Assembly (NCBI GenBank): GCA_003260075.1
Contig: QLIY01000108.1
Coordinates: forward strand, 107,383 to 171,382
Direction: 5' to 3'
DNA from: Phallusia mammillata
Lineage: Eukaryota > Chordata > Ascidiacea > Phlebobranchia > Ascidiidae
Length of the DNA: 64,000 nucleotides
The first letter of the stretch is position 1, and every line of letters begins with the position of its first letter. Shown one piece after another: positions 1 to 13,500 of the stretch. Both the position numbers and the translations under genes were made by a program. The notes below the pieces were generated by a model. That model had not been told where the DNA came from. It did not search any database and saw only the letters and a program-made list of their open reading frames with translations.

Positions 1-817
1 AAAGAATCAATTTAAACGAGGTTCTGGAGGTAATTTTTAGTGAAAGATTAGTGTCATAAAAACCAAGCAACAAAATTTATTGTTCAAAATCCGACAAGAG
101 GTATATAAGGAAACAAATAAAGGTTAAGAACTTCTAAATGAAAACATTGCACATTCAATGTCTTTTACATAAAAACAAGTATTTGATAAAAAGAGCAACT
201 TACCAATTTTATAGCAACATGCTCATTGTTGTATAAGTTTTTGCCTGTAATGTATAAGAAAACAATTATGCCTGGCTTTTATTGTAATATCTCTTTGTAT
301 CTCTGTAGCTATATGAGTATTAACCAATAACCTAATTTCGACAGGATCCATTATGCCATGATCCTAAAGATTAGTGGTCAGAGAGACGGTTTAAAAGGTT
401 AAAATGAGAACAAATCCAATTACCACTTAAACATACACCATGTTAATGTGAAACTAATCCCCTTACTGCTTTTAACAATTAAATTACATTCCTTTAATAA
501 TTAACAGCTGCAAAGAAAATTGTATTTTACAGTAATAAACAGATGTGGGAACAAAATATGTTTAATATACGATATAAAATTGTCCAATAGACACTCCTTA
601 TTACAGAAAAATAAGACTGGATACAATATATAATAGACATTAATATCATGAAATTAACAACTTGACAAAAAACTTTCAAAAACAGTTTAAAAACAAGTTT
701 CAAAAACAAACAACAACCATTTGAACACTGACAGAAATTCAGGGTAAACACATTTTGTTTGAAACGGGCATAATGTGTGAAAAATTTGCATTAGATTTTA
801 AACTTGTAACCTCTTAC
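1..817 (-). other. CSNK1G intron 1 (part)
   Basis: This is AT-rich sequence downstream of the CSNK1G donor at 817. I see no conserved coding segment on either strand. The 74-codon open frame near 527-751 (-) is hydrophobic, low complexity and lacks any family signature. The next CSNK1G exon is presumably outside the window. Confidence 0.6.
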
Positions 818-1022
818 CTAATCGTAGCTCGCCGAAGTTTCCACAACCAATTTTCTTGCCAACACGAAAGTTAGGGCCCACCATGAGCATGCCTGTATTA
901 GGAGTGGTTGTGCGAGTCCTGGCATCATTTACACCAGATCGACCACCATGGTGGCCACGGTCACGATGTGTCCGGGCGCCCGACTGGTCTCTTCGGTCCC
1001 CACCATTACCGCGCACTTGCAT
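818..1022 (-). CDS. CSNK1G: Casein kinase 1 gamma, first coding exon (partial gene)
   Basis: This exon encodes the start of a membrane-associated Ser/Thr kinase of the CK1 gamma family. After a glycine/arginine-rich N-terminal tail it reads [20 protein letters not shown], which is the family's conserved entry into the kinase domain, including the glycine-rich ATP loop (G-C-G-N-F-G). The exon ends on the minus strand at 818 with a good donor (G|GTAAGAG), splitting a glycine codon in phase 1. I chose the ATG at 1022 because it is the first in-frame ATG after an in-frame TAA a few codons upstream; a longer version would need a GTG start. The rest of the kinase, including the catalytic loop and the C-terminal palmitoylation region, lies left of the window. 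The family assignment is firm; which vertebrate paralogue it matches cannot be decided from one exon. Confidence 0.9.
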
Positions 1023-2271
1023 AGCAGAATGTTGTGCAGCAACAATCACTTTTTAGTTGTGTTGTGACCAGTCACAAGTAAAACATACCGCAGGGCCACT
1101 ACACAAGAAACAGATCACAGTTTCACCCTAGCCTACAGCAGTTTTTGTTCTTGTCGAATATCAAATCATACAGCACTGCAAATAAACAGGCAATGATCAA
1201 CAAAGCAAAAATCAGTGAGCAGCTGTCTTTGCCAATCTGGCCTACATCATTGATTTTTCAAGCAGTCTGGGCACTTCAATAAAAGATTATGTACCCCAAA
1301 ACATGAAACAAAGATTTTCTCACACAAATGAAGCGGAGCTCATTTCCAGTAAAATCTGTATTTGAAATGATATGGGCAAACATTGATGTACTTTAATTGG
1401 AAAAGTTTTTGCAAATTACATGGTTGGACATGTAAAATGCATGTTGTACACCGGATCCACTCCAGAAAAGTTAACATTTATCTTTATTTTAGTTTAAGCA
1501 AAAAATATCCGGCAGAATCTGACTTTCTTAAATAATCAGGAAAAAATTTATTCTTTTTGTGCTGAGTGTACTCGCTTACACAAATGTTTAAAAAGCAATC
1601 TAGAATCCTTTGTGCAACATTTGTTTTGTAACAGCTTCAATTAAAGATGAGCAGGTTAGAATATTGCATCCATTTCAACACATTTGAGAAAATATTGAAA
1701 AAAAAACTCGGCCAAAGCCATTAATTTCCAAAATATTTGGATTAACGATATAAAATCTTTAGATTTGATTGTGCTAGAATGAAAAATTAAGAAAAGAACA
1801 AGCCTCAGAATCAGATACTTTAAATTCGATTTACCCCTTCAATACTTTTTACACAATAATTATGAAATGCCATAACATTCTGTCAAACACCAGCAGAGTC
1901 AACTATGACTAGCTTTATACTTTAACAGTTTACCAATCATTGCAAGGAACACTGCAATTCTAAATCAATACATTATTTGTGTGTTTTGTAAACATAGTTT
2001 AGTGTCAAACTGTATAAAAGGGCAATTGAAGTTGATAACTGCTAAACAACCAATTAAATATCGAGGTCAAGAAATGAACAAAGTATAATTAAATAATACA
2101 CAAAACATTTGACAAAAAAATCTTTCACAAAAGTCACATTATTTTACAAAGCATAAGACAAACTGATGAAATGTTATAACGTTAACCAACAATACATCTA
2201 GAAGCAGAAAATGTCCAATCCTACACCGAAGTTTATGTTTTGTGAATGAAACACAAAAGCTAACCAGCAGC

Positions 2272-2408
2272 TGACGTCACTCATCACGACCCAACCTACC
2301 TTCATTAGCAATGGTAAAGTGGGAATTTGGCAAATCCAATGAGGCCAACGCCGTAGACAGGAAGTGACGACAAGTTTTTGTTCAGCGAAAACTGCGGTAG
2401 TATAAATA
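2272..2408. promoter_or_regulatory. Candidate divergent promoter (CRE palindrome plus TATA-like box)
   Basis: TGACGTCA at 2272-2279 is a full cAMP-response element. TATAAATA at 2401-2408 lies on the plus strand with a GC-richer stretch between the two. The position between the CSNK1G and TNRC6 start exons fits a shared promoter. The assignment is inference from motif and location only. Confidence 0.35.
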
Positions 2409-2605
2409 TCTAGAGCGACAAATACCTGGACACGTTTGTCGTGAGTTTTGCTTTTTAACTGAAAGCAGCCATATCATTTACCATTTCGGTTCAGTTGTGC
2501 GTATTTTAAACAAAGGCAAAATTATGTACGGGTGAAACTGCCTGTTTCGTTGAGTGTTCCCCGTGGTGTTTTTATGCGAGCAAAATAGTTGATGCAATAT
2601 TGTTT

Positions 2606-2817
2606 GCAAATTTTGCGTTCATTGCGCCATCAGTTTGTAGCAACGGACTCGACCCCTGGAAAATTACAAGTTTTTGTTGAAAGAATCATGATATTTTCAA
2701 CTATGACCCCCCCCCCGCAAATTTTGCGTTCATTGCGCCATCAGTTTGTAGCAACGGACTCGACTCCTGGAAAATTACAAGTTTTTATTGAAAGAATCAT
2801 GATATTTTCAACTATGA
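2606..2817. repeat. Tandem copy bridged by 10 C (likely assembly artefact)
   Basis: About 100 nt at 2606-2706 are repeated at 2717-2817 with a few substitutions. The copies are separated by C at 2707-2716. This matches the recurrent poly-C pattern in the window and most likely represents two alleles placed end to end. Confidence 0.8.
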
Positions 2818-2981
2818 TTTTTTTTAACTTTAACTCGCATTCACCAACCTCTTCAAATCCCTACTTTGATTTAAACCCCTTTGTGGACCCCATGATTTAA
2901 AACTAAATTTTGTGAAATAGAAGTTTTTCTGCACCACAAAAGCAAAGTATTTAACTCACGAAAAGGACAATTCCTGATCTA

Positions 2982-3499
2982 CGGGACCGTTTGTTTCTGC
3001 AAAGTCACATAATAATTGTGTATTTTAAAAAAACACAAACGTCAAGAAGTGTAACTAGCCCCCCCCCCTTTTTTATGCTTTCGTGCACCATACAAACAAA
3101 AAAAGCCAATTTACAAAACGAGCCAGAAAGTTCAAAACTTGGCACACGCTAGGCATCTACTATTAAATGAAAATAACAGCAGGCAAAACACCACAAACTG
3201 AAACAAAGAACACACAAATACTTACGTAAGAACAAGGTACCGAGGTTTACCAGATTTAACAGTCCACCTTCGATATAATCTAGCAAAATTGCGATTTCGG
3301 CATTCGTTGAAGTTGACGGATAAGTTACAAGGCCGGTGGAGTACATTTTTAAAAATTGATTTGCATTGAAAAGAAAGTCTGAGCCAATTTGCTGGAACAT
3401 TAGGTATACATTAATAAAGAAACTAGTTACACTTCTTGACGTTTGTGTTTTTTTAAAATACACAATTATTATGTGACTTTGCAGAAACAAACGGTCCCG
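2982..3499. repeat. 77-nt inverted repeat around a 364-nt spacer
   Basis: The left arm 2982-3058 and the right arm 3423-3499 are reverse complements over 77 nt as far as I can read. The left arm is followed directly by a 10-C run (3059-3068). The right arm is followed directly by the N at 3500. Both outer borders are therefore assembly joins, so a misplaced or inverted contig end is more likely than a natural foldback element. Confidence 0.75.
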
Positions 3500-4443
3500 N
3501 CCATATTTACTAGACTACAAAGTGATCAGAATGATTTCAAATAAAAATGCAAATTTAGGAAATTCAAAAGACTTAAGTTTTATTGTTGTTTTATTTTTTT
3601 GAACCTTTTGCATGAAGCTGCTTTTGTTTGTAAGCCATACTTAATGAAGACTTAGATCTTTCAACAATGTTGAAACTCATAGTTTTGCAAATGATTGCCA
3701 ACTGATGTGAAAAACTTACTGTAAAGGATAAATCTCATTGATTCAGGAAAATATTTTTGTAAGCTTCTGTTTGAGTTTAATTAAACATTATGTATCAATA
3801 TTTCTTTTATTAGTTTCTGATACTTTTGAAGAAGTATGTTTGGACATACTATAAGCTTTGGCTATAAGCAATGTACTGTTGTCTGTTTAGCAGTATAAAA
3901 AGTATTGTTAGAACTTAACCTCTAAATTACTTTGTAACAATTTTGAATGGATACAAATGTCAGCATATAAATGATTGTTAAATTGCTTTTGACAACAAAT
4001 ATAGTAAACATATAGTTTATAGTATACATTATCTTTATTAAAATTTTCAGTTCAGAACAGTTTATTTTACTGACACTTGGCCAGGTCACTAAATTACAGC
4101 CTTTGCGTTCATATGTCTTTCGTACAATTCCAACAACATTCTCCGTTTGTGATAGTGAATATTTATTTTTTGAAACTGTCTGTTGTTACTTTTCTTCCAT
4201 TAATAGAGGTCTTTAGTGTTTTGAGATGAAATTTTAAATTCTGCCCTGATATCAGGCATGTTTTTATACAACTTAAACATATTGTGTCCTGGCACATTGC
4301 ATCTTAAAATGGGATACTTATCTTAAATTATACTGCATTTTTGTGTGCACAACATACATGTACAATCTGCTTGATGTTCGCTGTAAAAATGTAACCTATG
4401 TAGATGATTAAATGATATTTTTTATTCTTTAATTTGGACAGAT

Positions 4444-4518
4444 ATGAGCAAACAGTTTCTTGATAATCAATGCACTGATAAAGGACTGATTATGGTTTGT
4501 CACGAACCATTGCAATGA
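4444..4518 (+). promoter_or_regulatory. Upstream ORF whose stop overlaps the TNRC6 start (ATGA)
   Basis: After a plausible 3' splice site (a T-rich tract then ACAG, ending near 4441) an ATG at 4444 opens a 24-codon frame. It ends with TGA at 4516-4518. The TNRC6 start ATG is at 4515-4517, so stop and start overlap as ATGA. The TNRC6 frame has an in-frame TAA at 4479-4481, so it cannot start further upstream in this exon. If this segment is in the mRNA, initiation at TNRC6 would need leaky scanning or reinitiation. It is not known whether the uORF is used. Confidence 0.4.
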
Positions 4519-7500
4519 CTTCAAATGTTCCTTGGGCCACTCAGTTTGAAAACAGTGGCAATCTAGCTTCATCAGAAAGCAACTGGAATCGACCCACAGT
4601 TGTCAATACTCCACAGACAAACCCAGCAAGCTGGCCACAGCTTGGTGCTGCACCACCTGAACAAGAACAGATGGCCAGTGGAATGTCTCAGCCACAAGGC
4701 AAACCAGCACAGGACGACACGGGATGGGGTGCTGCTCCCCCCAGCGAACCTGATCCCAGTGGGCCTTCGGGATGGGGTAGGTTACCTGATAACCCTCCAA
4801 AGCCCCAAGCTGCCTCAGGATGGGGTGTCCCTTCTGGTGCTTCTTGGGGTCAAATGCCACAGTCGGTGGATGATGGGACAGCAGTTTGGAGTAAATCGAC
4901 AGTTACCCAGCAAGGCGGTTGGGGTGGGGGGCAGGTTACCCAGGTACCCCCAGTGCCCCAAGTAAATGACAGTGGTGCTAGTGGCTGGGGTGCCCCAGAG
5001 ACTACTCCACCCTTGCCTACCACTAATATGCAAAGCCCTGACCCAGTACAAAGCAATCCACAAACTCTTGCATCTACTACACCCCCCCCCCCTGTAAGCA
5101 GCAGCCATCCATCTTCATGGGCAAAAGCAGCGGCGGCGGGACTATCATCCAGTACAGGTAGTTCTGAGTCACCGCCTGCTGAAAGTGAACAAGATTTGGC
5201 AGAGAGTTCTGCCGGCACAACACCACTGCCTACCCCCAATGAAAATGACCCTGTGCAACAGCTTGTGAATTCACATGAAGGCTGGGGTAAGAAGCCTATT
5301 CAACAAGGAACCAGTTGGAATGTTGTGGACAATATGGCAATGGGACGACAGCAGTCTAATGTAAGCAATGGAACAGAAGCTTGGGGCAAAGCGGGTGGAC
5401 CCCCCCCCCTGTGGACAATATGGCAATGGGACGACAGCAGTCTAATGTAAGCAATGGGACAGAAGCTTGGGGCAAAGCGGGTGGTCAGATGCCAACACAA
5501 GGTTGGGTTGATAATAAGCCTAATAACAACTGGGGTGCCGGAGGGGGTGGTGGGGGTAACTTTAATCAACCCCAAGCTCCTCCACAAAACTGGGGTGTAC
5601 CAGCACAGCAGCAGCAGCCCCAGCAACAACAACAACAACAACAACAACAGCAACCTCGTCCTTCATATGCGTCTGGAAATTCTGGTGCTGCTTCAGGTTG
5701 GGGCGACTCCCAGCAAAATGCACAAAACATGAGTAGCAGGTGGAATGATATGCCCGGCCAGGCTCCAGTGACCCCCACTGGTTGGGGTGCTCCTGTACCC
5801 CAACAAGCACCTTCTAATCAAGGCTGGGGTACCATGCCATCAACAGATAACAGCGGAGGTGGTGCATCTGGATCAGGTTGGGGAGCAGCTGGAAACTCTC
5901 GTCCTATGCAATCAGGTTCAAATTGGGGTGCAAACCCAATGCCCCAGTCACCAGCTGCTGACCAGTCATGGGGCAGGCCAGCAGAACCCCCAATGGCTAC
6001 TCGTAGACCAAGCACTGTGGACAATGGAACTGCTGCCTGGGGCGATCCAGGTGGTTACAACAAGGTGAATTTGTGGGATAAGAAAGGCAAGAATGGTGCA
6101 GGAGAATCTTTACCTGGGCAGCCAAATCCCAACATTAACTCTGAAGCAGCAGCGAAGGGCTGGGGTGCACCGCCTCAAGCCAACCCTGCTCAAAACCGCC
6201 CGCCTTCACCCCGAAGGGAAGGTTGGGGTGAGTCTTCCCCGACCCGTCCAACTGCCATGGACAATGGTACATCAGGATGGGGAAGCAAGGTTGGTGGTGG
6301 TGGTGATAAATGGGACAAAGGAGCTCCCGGCACCAACTGGAATACTGGTGGTAACAAGCCTAATATGGGTTGGGGTCAACCAAATGAACAACATTGGGGG
6401 CAGGGTGATGCTCCCAATGGCGGCTGGGGTTAACAGATGGGAAAGGTAAATACATTTGAATATGTATTTTTAGTTTTCCCTGAGCTAAAATTAATATGCA
6501 TTACATTGTTTGTTTTTTCTTTGCAGCCTGATCCATTGATGAAAGGCAACATGGACTATGGTAAGTTTTTTTTCTGTTCTTGGGTTCCAAAAGCATTTGT
6601 TGTTATCCCACNTCCCAATGGCGGCTGGGGTCAACAGATGGGAAAGGTAAATACATTTGAATATGTATTTTTAGTTTTCCCTGAGCTAAAATTAATATGC
6701 ATTACATTGTTTGTTTTTTCTTTGCAGCCTGATCCATTGATGAAAGGCAACATGGACTATGGTAAGTTTTTTTTCTGTTCTTGGGTTCCAAAAGCATTTG
6801 TTGTTATCCCACAAGCTATAATATTTGCACTTGCAACACAAGGCATGGCATGGTAAAATTGCTAAAGAAACTATACAGTGGTGAGATTCATCCGGTTTGC
6901 ACCGGTTCTATAGAACCTTCTCACAAAATTTTATGAGATCAGCAAACCCGTTAGCATTACTGGTTACTGTCAATGGACTGTTTGTAACAGAACCGGCTGA
7001 CAAAAAATGTGAATCCTACCACTGAAACTATATCTTTAAATTCCCCAAAATTGTTGGTCATTTAAGTATAACTGTTTTGCATTGTAACTATACATAACAA
7101 AATGTATGACTAAGTTTTGCCTGACTTTTAGTTTTGCGCTTAACTAACAAATGTTTGATTCAGCTGTTTTGGTTTAACAGGTCCACGTGGTATGATGCCT
7201 CCACAACCCGGGCTTAATCATCAAAACATGATGTTGAGAAATCAGCCACCTGCAGCACCACTACAATTGCAACAGCAGTTTCACCAGGTACTGTGTGCAG
7301 AACTGTATACTTGCTGTATTCCTGTAATGTCAAATCAATGTATGACCTTGAATGAACTATAAGATGTTGAAGAAAATGAACTGTTTTTTTCACCTAAGAC
7401 AGCCATTGCAACAAACTATTACTACTTCCAGCAAAAACAACAACATGTATTGACATTACATGGAAATTAATTGTTTGGCAGATCGCGTTGCTTATCATAT

Positions 7501-10500
7501 ATATATCAACACATTAACTGTATTTGATACCGGCCAACAGACAAATGCACAATAGCAGTATTTTGTGTTCACTTGGCAGTTGTTGTTTTTCATTTTTTAT
7601 CTATATGTTGGTATTTAAATGACTTGTACCTTTCTAAAACTTTGTGTATGATACAAAAGCACTAGACAGGAAGCGGAAAAGTGTATAGTTGATAGGGCAG
7701 AGTATGTTGGATTATATCGATGCACTAAACCAAGTTAAAAAAATATGTGTAGTGTAGAATGCAAATACGTGGCCAGAAGACTATTCTTAGCCAAATCTGA
7801 ATTATACAAACTTGAAATTATGTGTTGTAAATGGCATGACAAATATTTGTAGAGACAATAAATAGTTAACTGTTCGACATTTTGTTTTAGCTTCCATGAA
7901 CCTGATTTCGGTTTCACCCATTTATAAAAAAGCGTCAACCAAAACAATTTTAAAAATTAAATATTTTCAGCAAACCAAGAATATAGTGCATCACTTTTTT
8001 ACATCTCATATTTACAATCTGTCAAAATTATTATTAGCTTAGTTTTCAGGCAACCAACAAGCATCTGTTTTTTTCCAATACAGATCCAGCAGGCTGTTAC
8101 AGCTGGAGTTATACCAGCTCAGGTTCTCAATCCCCAGTTGATGTCACCACAACACATGCAGGCACTTCTTCAGCTCGTGAACAAAGCCTCAGAATACCAA
8201 CAGTTGCAAATCCAAATAAATAGAGTTCAACAAAATAAGGTTTGACCTTTTTATATGTACTAAGTAGCTTTATTTCTATTTACACACAAAAAACTTGCTA
8301 AAACAATCATGTTAGTCGGTCAAATGATGTATATAATAGTGATGGGACGATACCAGGTTTTGAAGCGAGTACCACATGTATATACCTTCGATACCGAGTA
8401 CCTTCGATACCGAGTACCAAGTACATAAGTGTAGTGTTGTACTTAGTTGTATATCACTGGCTAATTTATCTGCAATGGTCGGGGTATAGGTGTGCACACG
8501 CACATACCAAAAAATGTAATCCCCACATGATAGCGAAAAAGATATACGTAAACTGGAGGAAGTTTTTTCCAATTTTCTGCTGTCGGAAGCAAATATTGGC
8601 ATAAAGTTGCCCGTATTCTTATGGTGTACATCGGCCTTCGGTACTCGCACGTTGGTATCGAAAACTGAGACAAAATATTTTGATACCGAGTACCAGTATT
8701 GATACCACTGAAATCGTTCGATACCGAGTACCGGGTACTCGTCCCATCACTAGTATATAATGTTCAAATGGTATATATTGCTCACTAGGTTGTAGAATAT
8801 GTATAAATTGGAAATTTATAGAAATGCCACCTTTATAGTTTTTTATCCTGTGGTTTGTAGGAACTAAAGATACCTTTTGAGCGAAATAAATATATTTTAT
8901 GTAAATTTATTGACTGGTTCTGTTAACTTGGAAATCATTTTCCATTCTCAGTTATTTATTGTCATAAACTGTGATCATCAACGACCATGTTGTCTTTTGG
9001 AGGGTCTGATATTTCTCAGTATAATCACTATCTTTATAGTTCTTTTTTTTATTGGATTATACACCACTATTTTCACATCCAACATGTATGATCGGTAAGA
9101 CCTACAATTTATTAGTAAACTTTATAAAACTTTTTATGAAACCATTTACACAACAAGTTTTTGTCACATGACAGTGTGGAAATACTAGCCCAAGTTTTTA
9201 TAATTTTAGGATGAAAAGTATTAAATCTCACTCTCTCATACCATTTTAAATCAGTTTTTATTATTTTTTTTATTTTCAATCTTTACAGAATATCCCTCCT
9301 ATGCCAAAACAACAGCAGCTCGAGACTCTGTCTAGAATGCTTAGACAGTGTCACCAGTATATTGAGGTATTACCAGTGTTTTTTTATTTATGTATTTTTA
9401 TTTTTGGTTAAATTTATTGTCAATATTTTGATCAGTTTCAACAGATAAAAAGGTCTTAGCCTTTTGCTGACTTCTATCTAAGATTGGTTTTCTTTTTTTC
9501 CTGAATAAAAAATTAATGAACAAGGAAAGAAACTTTTTTTAAACATGATTTCCGGTTTGTGATTTAATAAACCATTCTTCGAGCTGGTTTAAAATAGTTT
9601 CTATTGATTAAACAGCAGCTTTTGCAATAAACTGTGTAATCCAATCCGTATTTAATCTGAGAAAAAAAAACTTTTTTGTTTGTGGTGAGAACCTACGTTT
9701 AGTTTTGGGGAAGTTTTATCTTGGTTATAGTGTTTTTGCATCCTAAACGCTTGTCATAACCATCATTATTGTGGTGAACTAGTATAAAGTCAACAGGATA
9801 CAGTCATTGTGGGGAAATGCACCACAAAACTTTTTTCGTACACACACACATATATATATTTATATATATATATTAACACTTTCTAATAGATTTTAGTATT
9901 AACTCCTGTTGACCACATTTATCTTTTTTTACAGAATCAAAGAAGCGTGATCATGCAGAATATGTTGCAAAAAACACAGTCCAATCTTGCCAAAAGCAAT
10001 GGAACACTGGGTGGTATGGACATGCCGGGCATTCGAAATCCTGGTCAATCTTTGATGTCTCCTCTTAACAATATGGGAGCTATTGGACAAGCACTGCCTT
10101 CTGGCATGCCAATGTCTTCTATTCCTTCACCTACCACGTATGTCAATCTGAATCTTAAACTTTTACTTTTTGGGCTGTTTTTTTTTTACTTTAACATTGT
10201 CAGGATTGGAGTTATAAGAGTTGCTCAAAGTTATTGTTTATGAGGCAATATATTTTGTAAACCAACTTTGACTAAGAATTAGTTCCATCCTGATTTTTGC
10301 CTCCGAATTATCTCATTTGGTTCCATTTTTATGCTGGACTACTATAAACCAAGACAGCCTTTCATGCTTCTTTATTGTTTTCAGCTTTTAGTTCTAAAAT
10401 CAGGATATTTTCTTCAACTGTTTTAAAAGTTTTGTTTTCGTTTATATTCGAATTCATTGTTCCTATTCATGAAAAGGTGTTTTTGTGGATTAAAAGTTCC

Positions 10501-13500
10501 TAATGGGTAGAACAAAATGTGGTTAAGACATTGCTTCTCGGCCTATTATGTCCCAGCCAATGTTTTCTTTAGAATGATCATTTGCAGGAAATTGTAGGCA
10601 TTGAATTCAGTGTGTAGTAAAAATTGTTTTATCTCTCAAGGTTTCATACTAGCGAAAACCTTTCAATGACTTACATATGTGTTTTGCTCACTTTGGGTTA
10701 AAAACCGTTGGGTTATGACCAGAAATCTTTTCACAAATGGTTAACCACCATCTATTACAGCTGAGCATTTAATGTGTGTCATTACTTTACAGTTCTTCGC
10801 GCCTAATGAACTGGAAGACCAACAAATCAATGCCAGGTTTTGATAACAATTTGATGCAATCCAACAACCCTCCTGGCATGAACCTTGGGCCGACGGGTGA
10901 CAGCAACATTAACGGCTTGCGTTATGGTTCACCCCTCGAAGAGTTCCACAAGATGGGTGGAAAGTCTGCTTTTATGCCCAATGACATTGGCGGTAAGTGT
11001 AATTTCGCGCTGTAACTCACCGTAAAGATTTAGCTGCAAAACACCAATTTTATGTATTGGTCAAGTGGTACATGCTTTTTTGTGTTTTGAAAGGGAATAA
11101 AGCAAGTTTCCAACATTTCTCTCTACTTTTCCCAATGGCAGATTTTTCTTGGGAAGTTTCTTTAACATGCCAATTCCACACACTAAACTAAATTTTGCTT
11201 GCTTTAAGTTACAACTTTTGAACTAAACCTTACATGTATTTTTGGTGTATATCACACAAATGTTAAATGAAATGACGAAACTCATTTTTGTTGGTTTGTG
11301 TTACAGGCAAATCAGCAATGAATCAATCCGAGCAAAGTATTCCTCTTCCTAATGATATTGCACCTACCACAGATCAAAGCACGTAAGTGTATTAGTGCCC
11401 GGTTTTTTTTTTTAGGTGTTTTGGGGGAATGAAACAGTCCCCCAAATTTCTCCAGCGGTTTCCCAAAATTTGGACTTGCAAGCAAATAAGCAAATATGGC
11501 TATTTTTTGGTATTTAAATGAAACACTTGCGGTCTCTTAAAACTACTTAGCAGTCACCCAAACCAAACCTTAGCGGTCACCCAAACCAAAAAAAACTGTT
11601 AGTGCCTATTTAGCTCAATTTACTTCAAGCATACCATATCATGACAGTATTTGTAAGAGCTAAAAGGGACCTACATTCTGATTTCCTCAGTCAACACTCT
11701 AGTTCAGGGGTTCCCAACCTGTGCTACGTGGTCCCGAGTAGCTTCCGTTTTTTTTTCACAAAAAGTAGGTGCACCCGGAAAAGACTTTCAATGCGCTGTT
11801 AGCAAATTTACACTGCGCATTGACCAATTGGTGGACAGTAAACAAAAACAAAAATTTAGTGAATTTAGTTCTGGTGCTTTAGTGTTATTTTAGTAGACCA
11901 ATATCATTATTCTGAACAAAATATGATTCGATCAAATTAGTTGTTCTGCAAGAAGTGGTATGCGTGGCAGTACAGAGCGTCCAAGTGGTACAAGATCGTA
12001 AAAAGGTTGGGAACCCCTGCTCTAGCTGAACCTCACCCTCTGTTTATACATGGGTGGTTAGTTCAGTTGTCAATTTGACTCATTCCAACTGCATTGTCCC
12101 CTTCTCATGTCTCGTTGTTTTTACCCGCCAACCTTGCCCTTTAGTGTGAGTCCTGTCAACTAAGGTTTGTAGTAACAGTGTAGCCGCAGCGCATTTACCG
12201 TTTTTTCATCAATTGTGCCATCAACTTTGTTGTGCTTTATACCAGGGGTGGGCAACCTGCGGCCCATGGCCAAATGCGGCCCTTGATTAAAGGTTGTGCG
12301 GCCTGCAGAGATGCTTGAATTTGAAATGTACTGACAAACGTGTCCAACTATTATATATTTTTGAGCAGCTTAATGCTGCCACTGCTATTTTTCTGCGACC
12401 TGGCAATGTGTGGCTAGTATGAAATACGAATTTTACTTGTAGTTAAGCATATTTGGTCCCCCCCCCCTCTGCGACCTGGCAATGTGTGGCTAGTATGAAA
12501 TACGAATTTTACTTGCAGTTAAGTATTTGGAAAGCAACAAAGTAACACCACCTTGTGTTATACACACATGCAGCCCACGATCGAATTTTAGCTATTGTAT
12601 TTGGCCCCACAGTAACAAAGGTTGCCCACCCCTGCTTTATACCGTTTCAATATTGTGCAGCTATAATTATTTTAACACAATTCAGTTGCCACAATTTGTT
12701 TTACCAGGTGAAATAAACAGCACTTGTTTCAGACACCTACATTACTTAGTGATGATTAAAAGGATTTAAAGCCTGGATTGTGTAATTTGATTTACTCAAG
12801 ACACTGTGACAAAATAAAGTTTTAATCTTTCTTCTTGTATGCTTAAATAGCAACACAGTATGCCAGGCCCACTAAAAAAGGTTGCATTGAATCAGTTGGT
12901 TACCAAGCATTCCCGGCCGGCTGATTCTGTATAACACCTTCAATAGGCCTGGCGTTCTGTGGTTTATATATTCTTAGATTTATGTTTATCTTAGTTAAAA
13001 TAGTAAAATAGCCTTTAATTAATCTGTTTTTAATAACAATACTTTTCTGCACAGCTGCACAGCTTAGCTACGATGGTATATAAAATTTGGATTAGACTTC
13101 TTTCGCTATTATCAGTACTAGGAATATCTTTATCATTTTAACTTTAGCGAGTATATCCATGATTTTGCAGGTCTTTGGCCGACATTGGTCCCCCTGAATT
13201 CACCCCGGGAGTTCCGTGGAAGGGTTTCCGGCACATTGACCCAGAGTCAGACCCCGATATTACGCCAGGAAAAGTTGCCTATGCTAAATCTATGTCTGTT
13301 AATACTGTGAGAGATGCTGATCAGGTAAAGCGAAATGCAAAAAGCTGTGTAATTTTCACATGTATATTTGAGTTTCTTCCAATGGAAATCGGATGAATGT
13401 TCATAGTACTAGAAAGGCTGAGAATTGACACAGTTAAGAAGCAGTTTAAAACAGAGCTTTCGAAATAATGTTTTTTAAATACTTATTTTTCGTATGTGCT

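Larger units (their letters stand above)
1023..4441. other. Intergenic/5' region between CSNK1G and TNRC6
   Basis: This stretch separates two divergently oriented genes, so it should hold both promoters and non-coding first exons. It contains a perfect CRE palindrome (2272-2279) and a TATA-like box (2401-2408). It also contains a poly-C-bridged duplication (2606-2817) and a 77-nt inverted repeat (2982-3058 and 3423-3499) ending at a single N. I see no protein-coding exon. The 103-codon frame at 2589-2900 exists only because the duplicated unit is read twice. Confidence 0.6.

Noticed and set aside
527..751. 74-codon hydrophobic frame (-)
   Set aside because: AT-rich low-complexity translation within the CSNK1G intron, with no family motif.
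2589..2900. 103-codon frame with an internal repeat
   Set aside because: The repeat comes from the poly-C-bridged duplication; without it the frame is short and has no homology that I recognise.
5300..6450. Several open frames on the other strand or frames of the GW exon
   Set aside because: Shadows of the repetitive GC-rich GW coding sequence.
10528..10550. GCTTCTCGGCCT resembling the U2 snRNA 5' end
   Set aside because: Only about 12-13 nt match and the following bases diverge at once; no Sm site or stem-loops seen.
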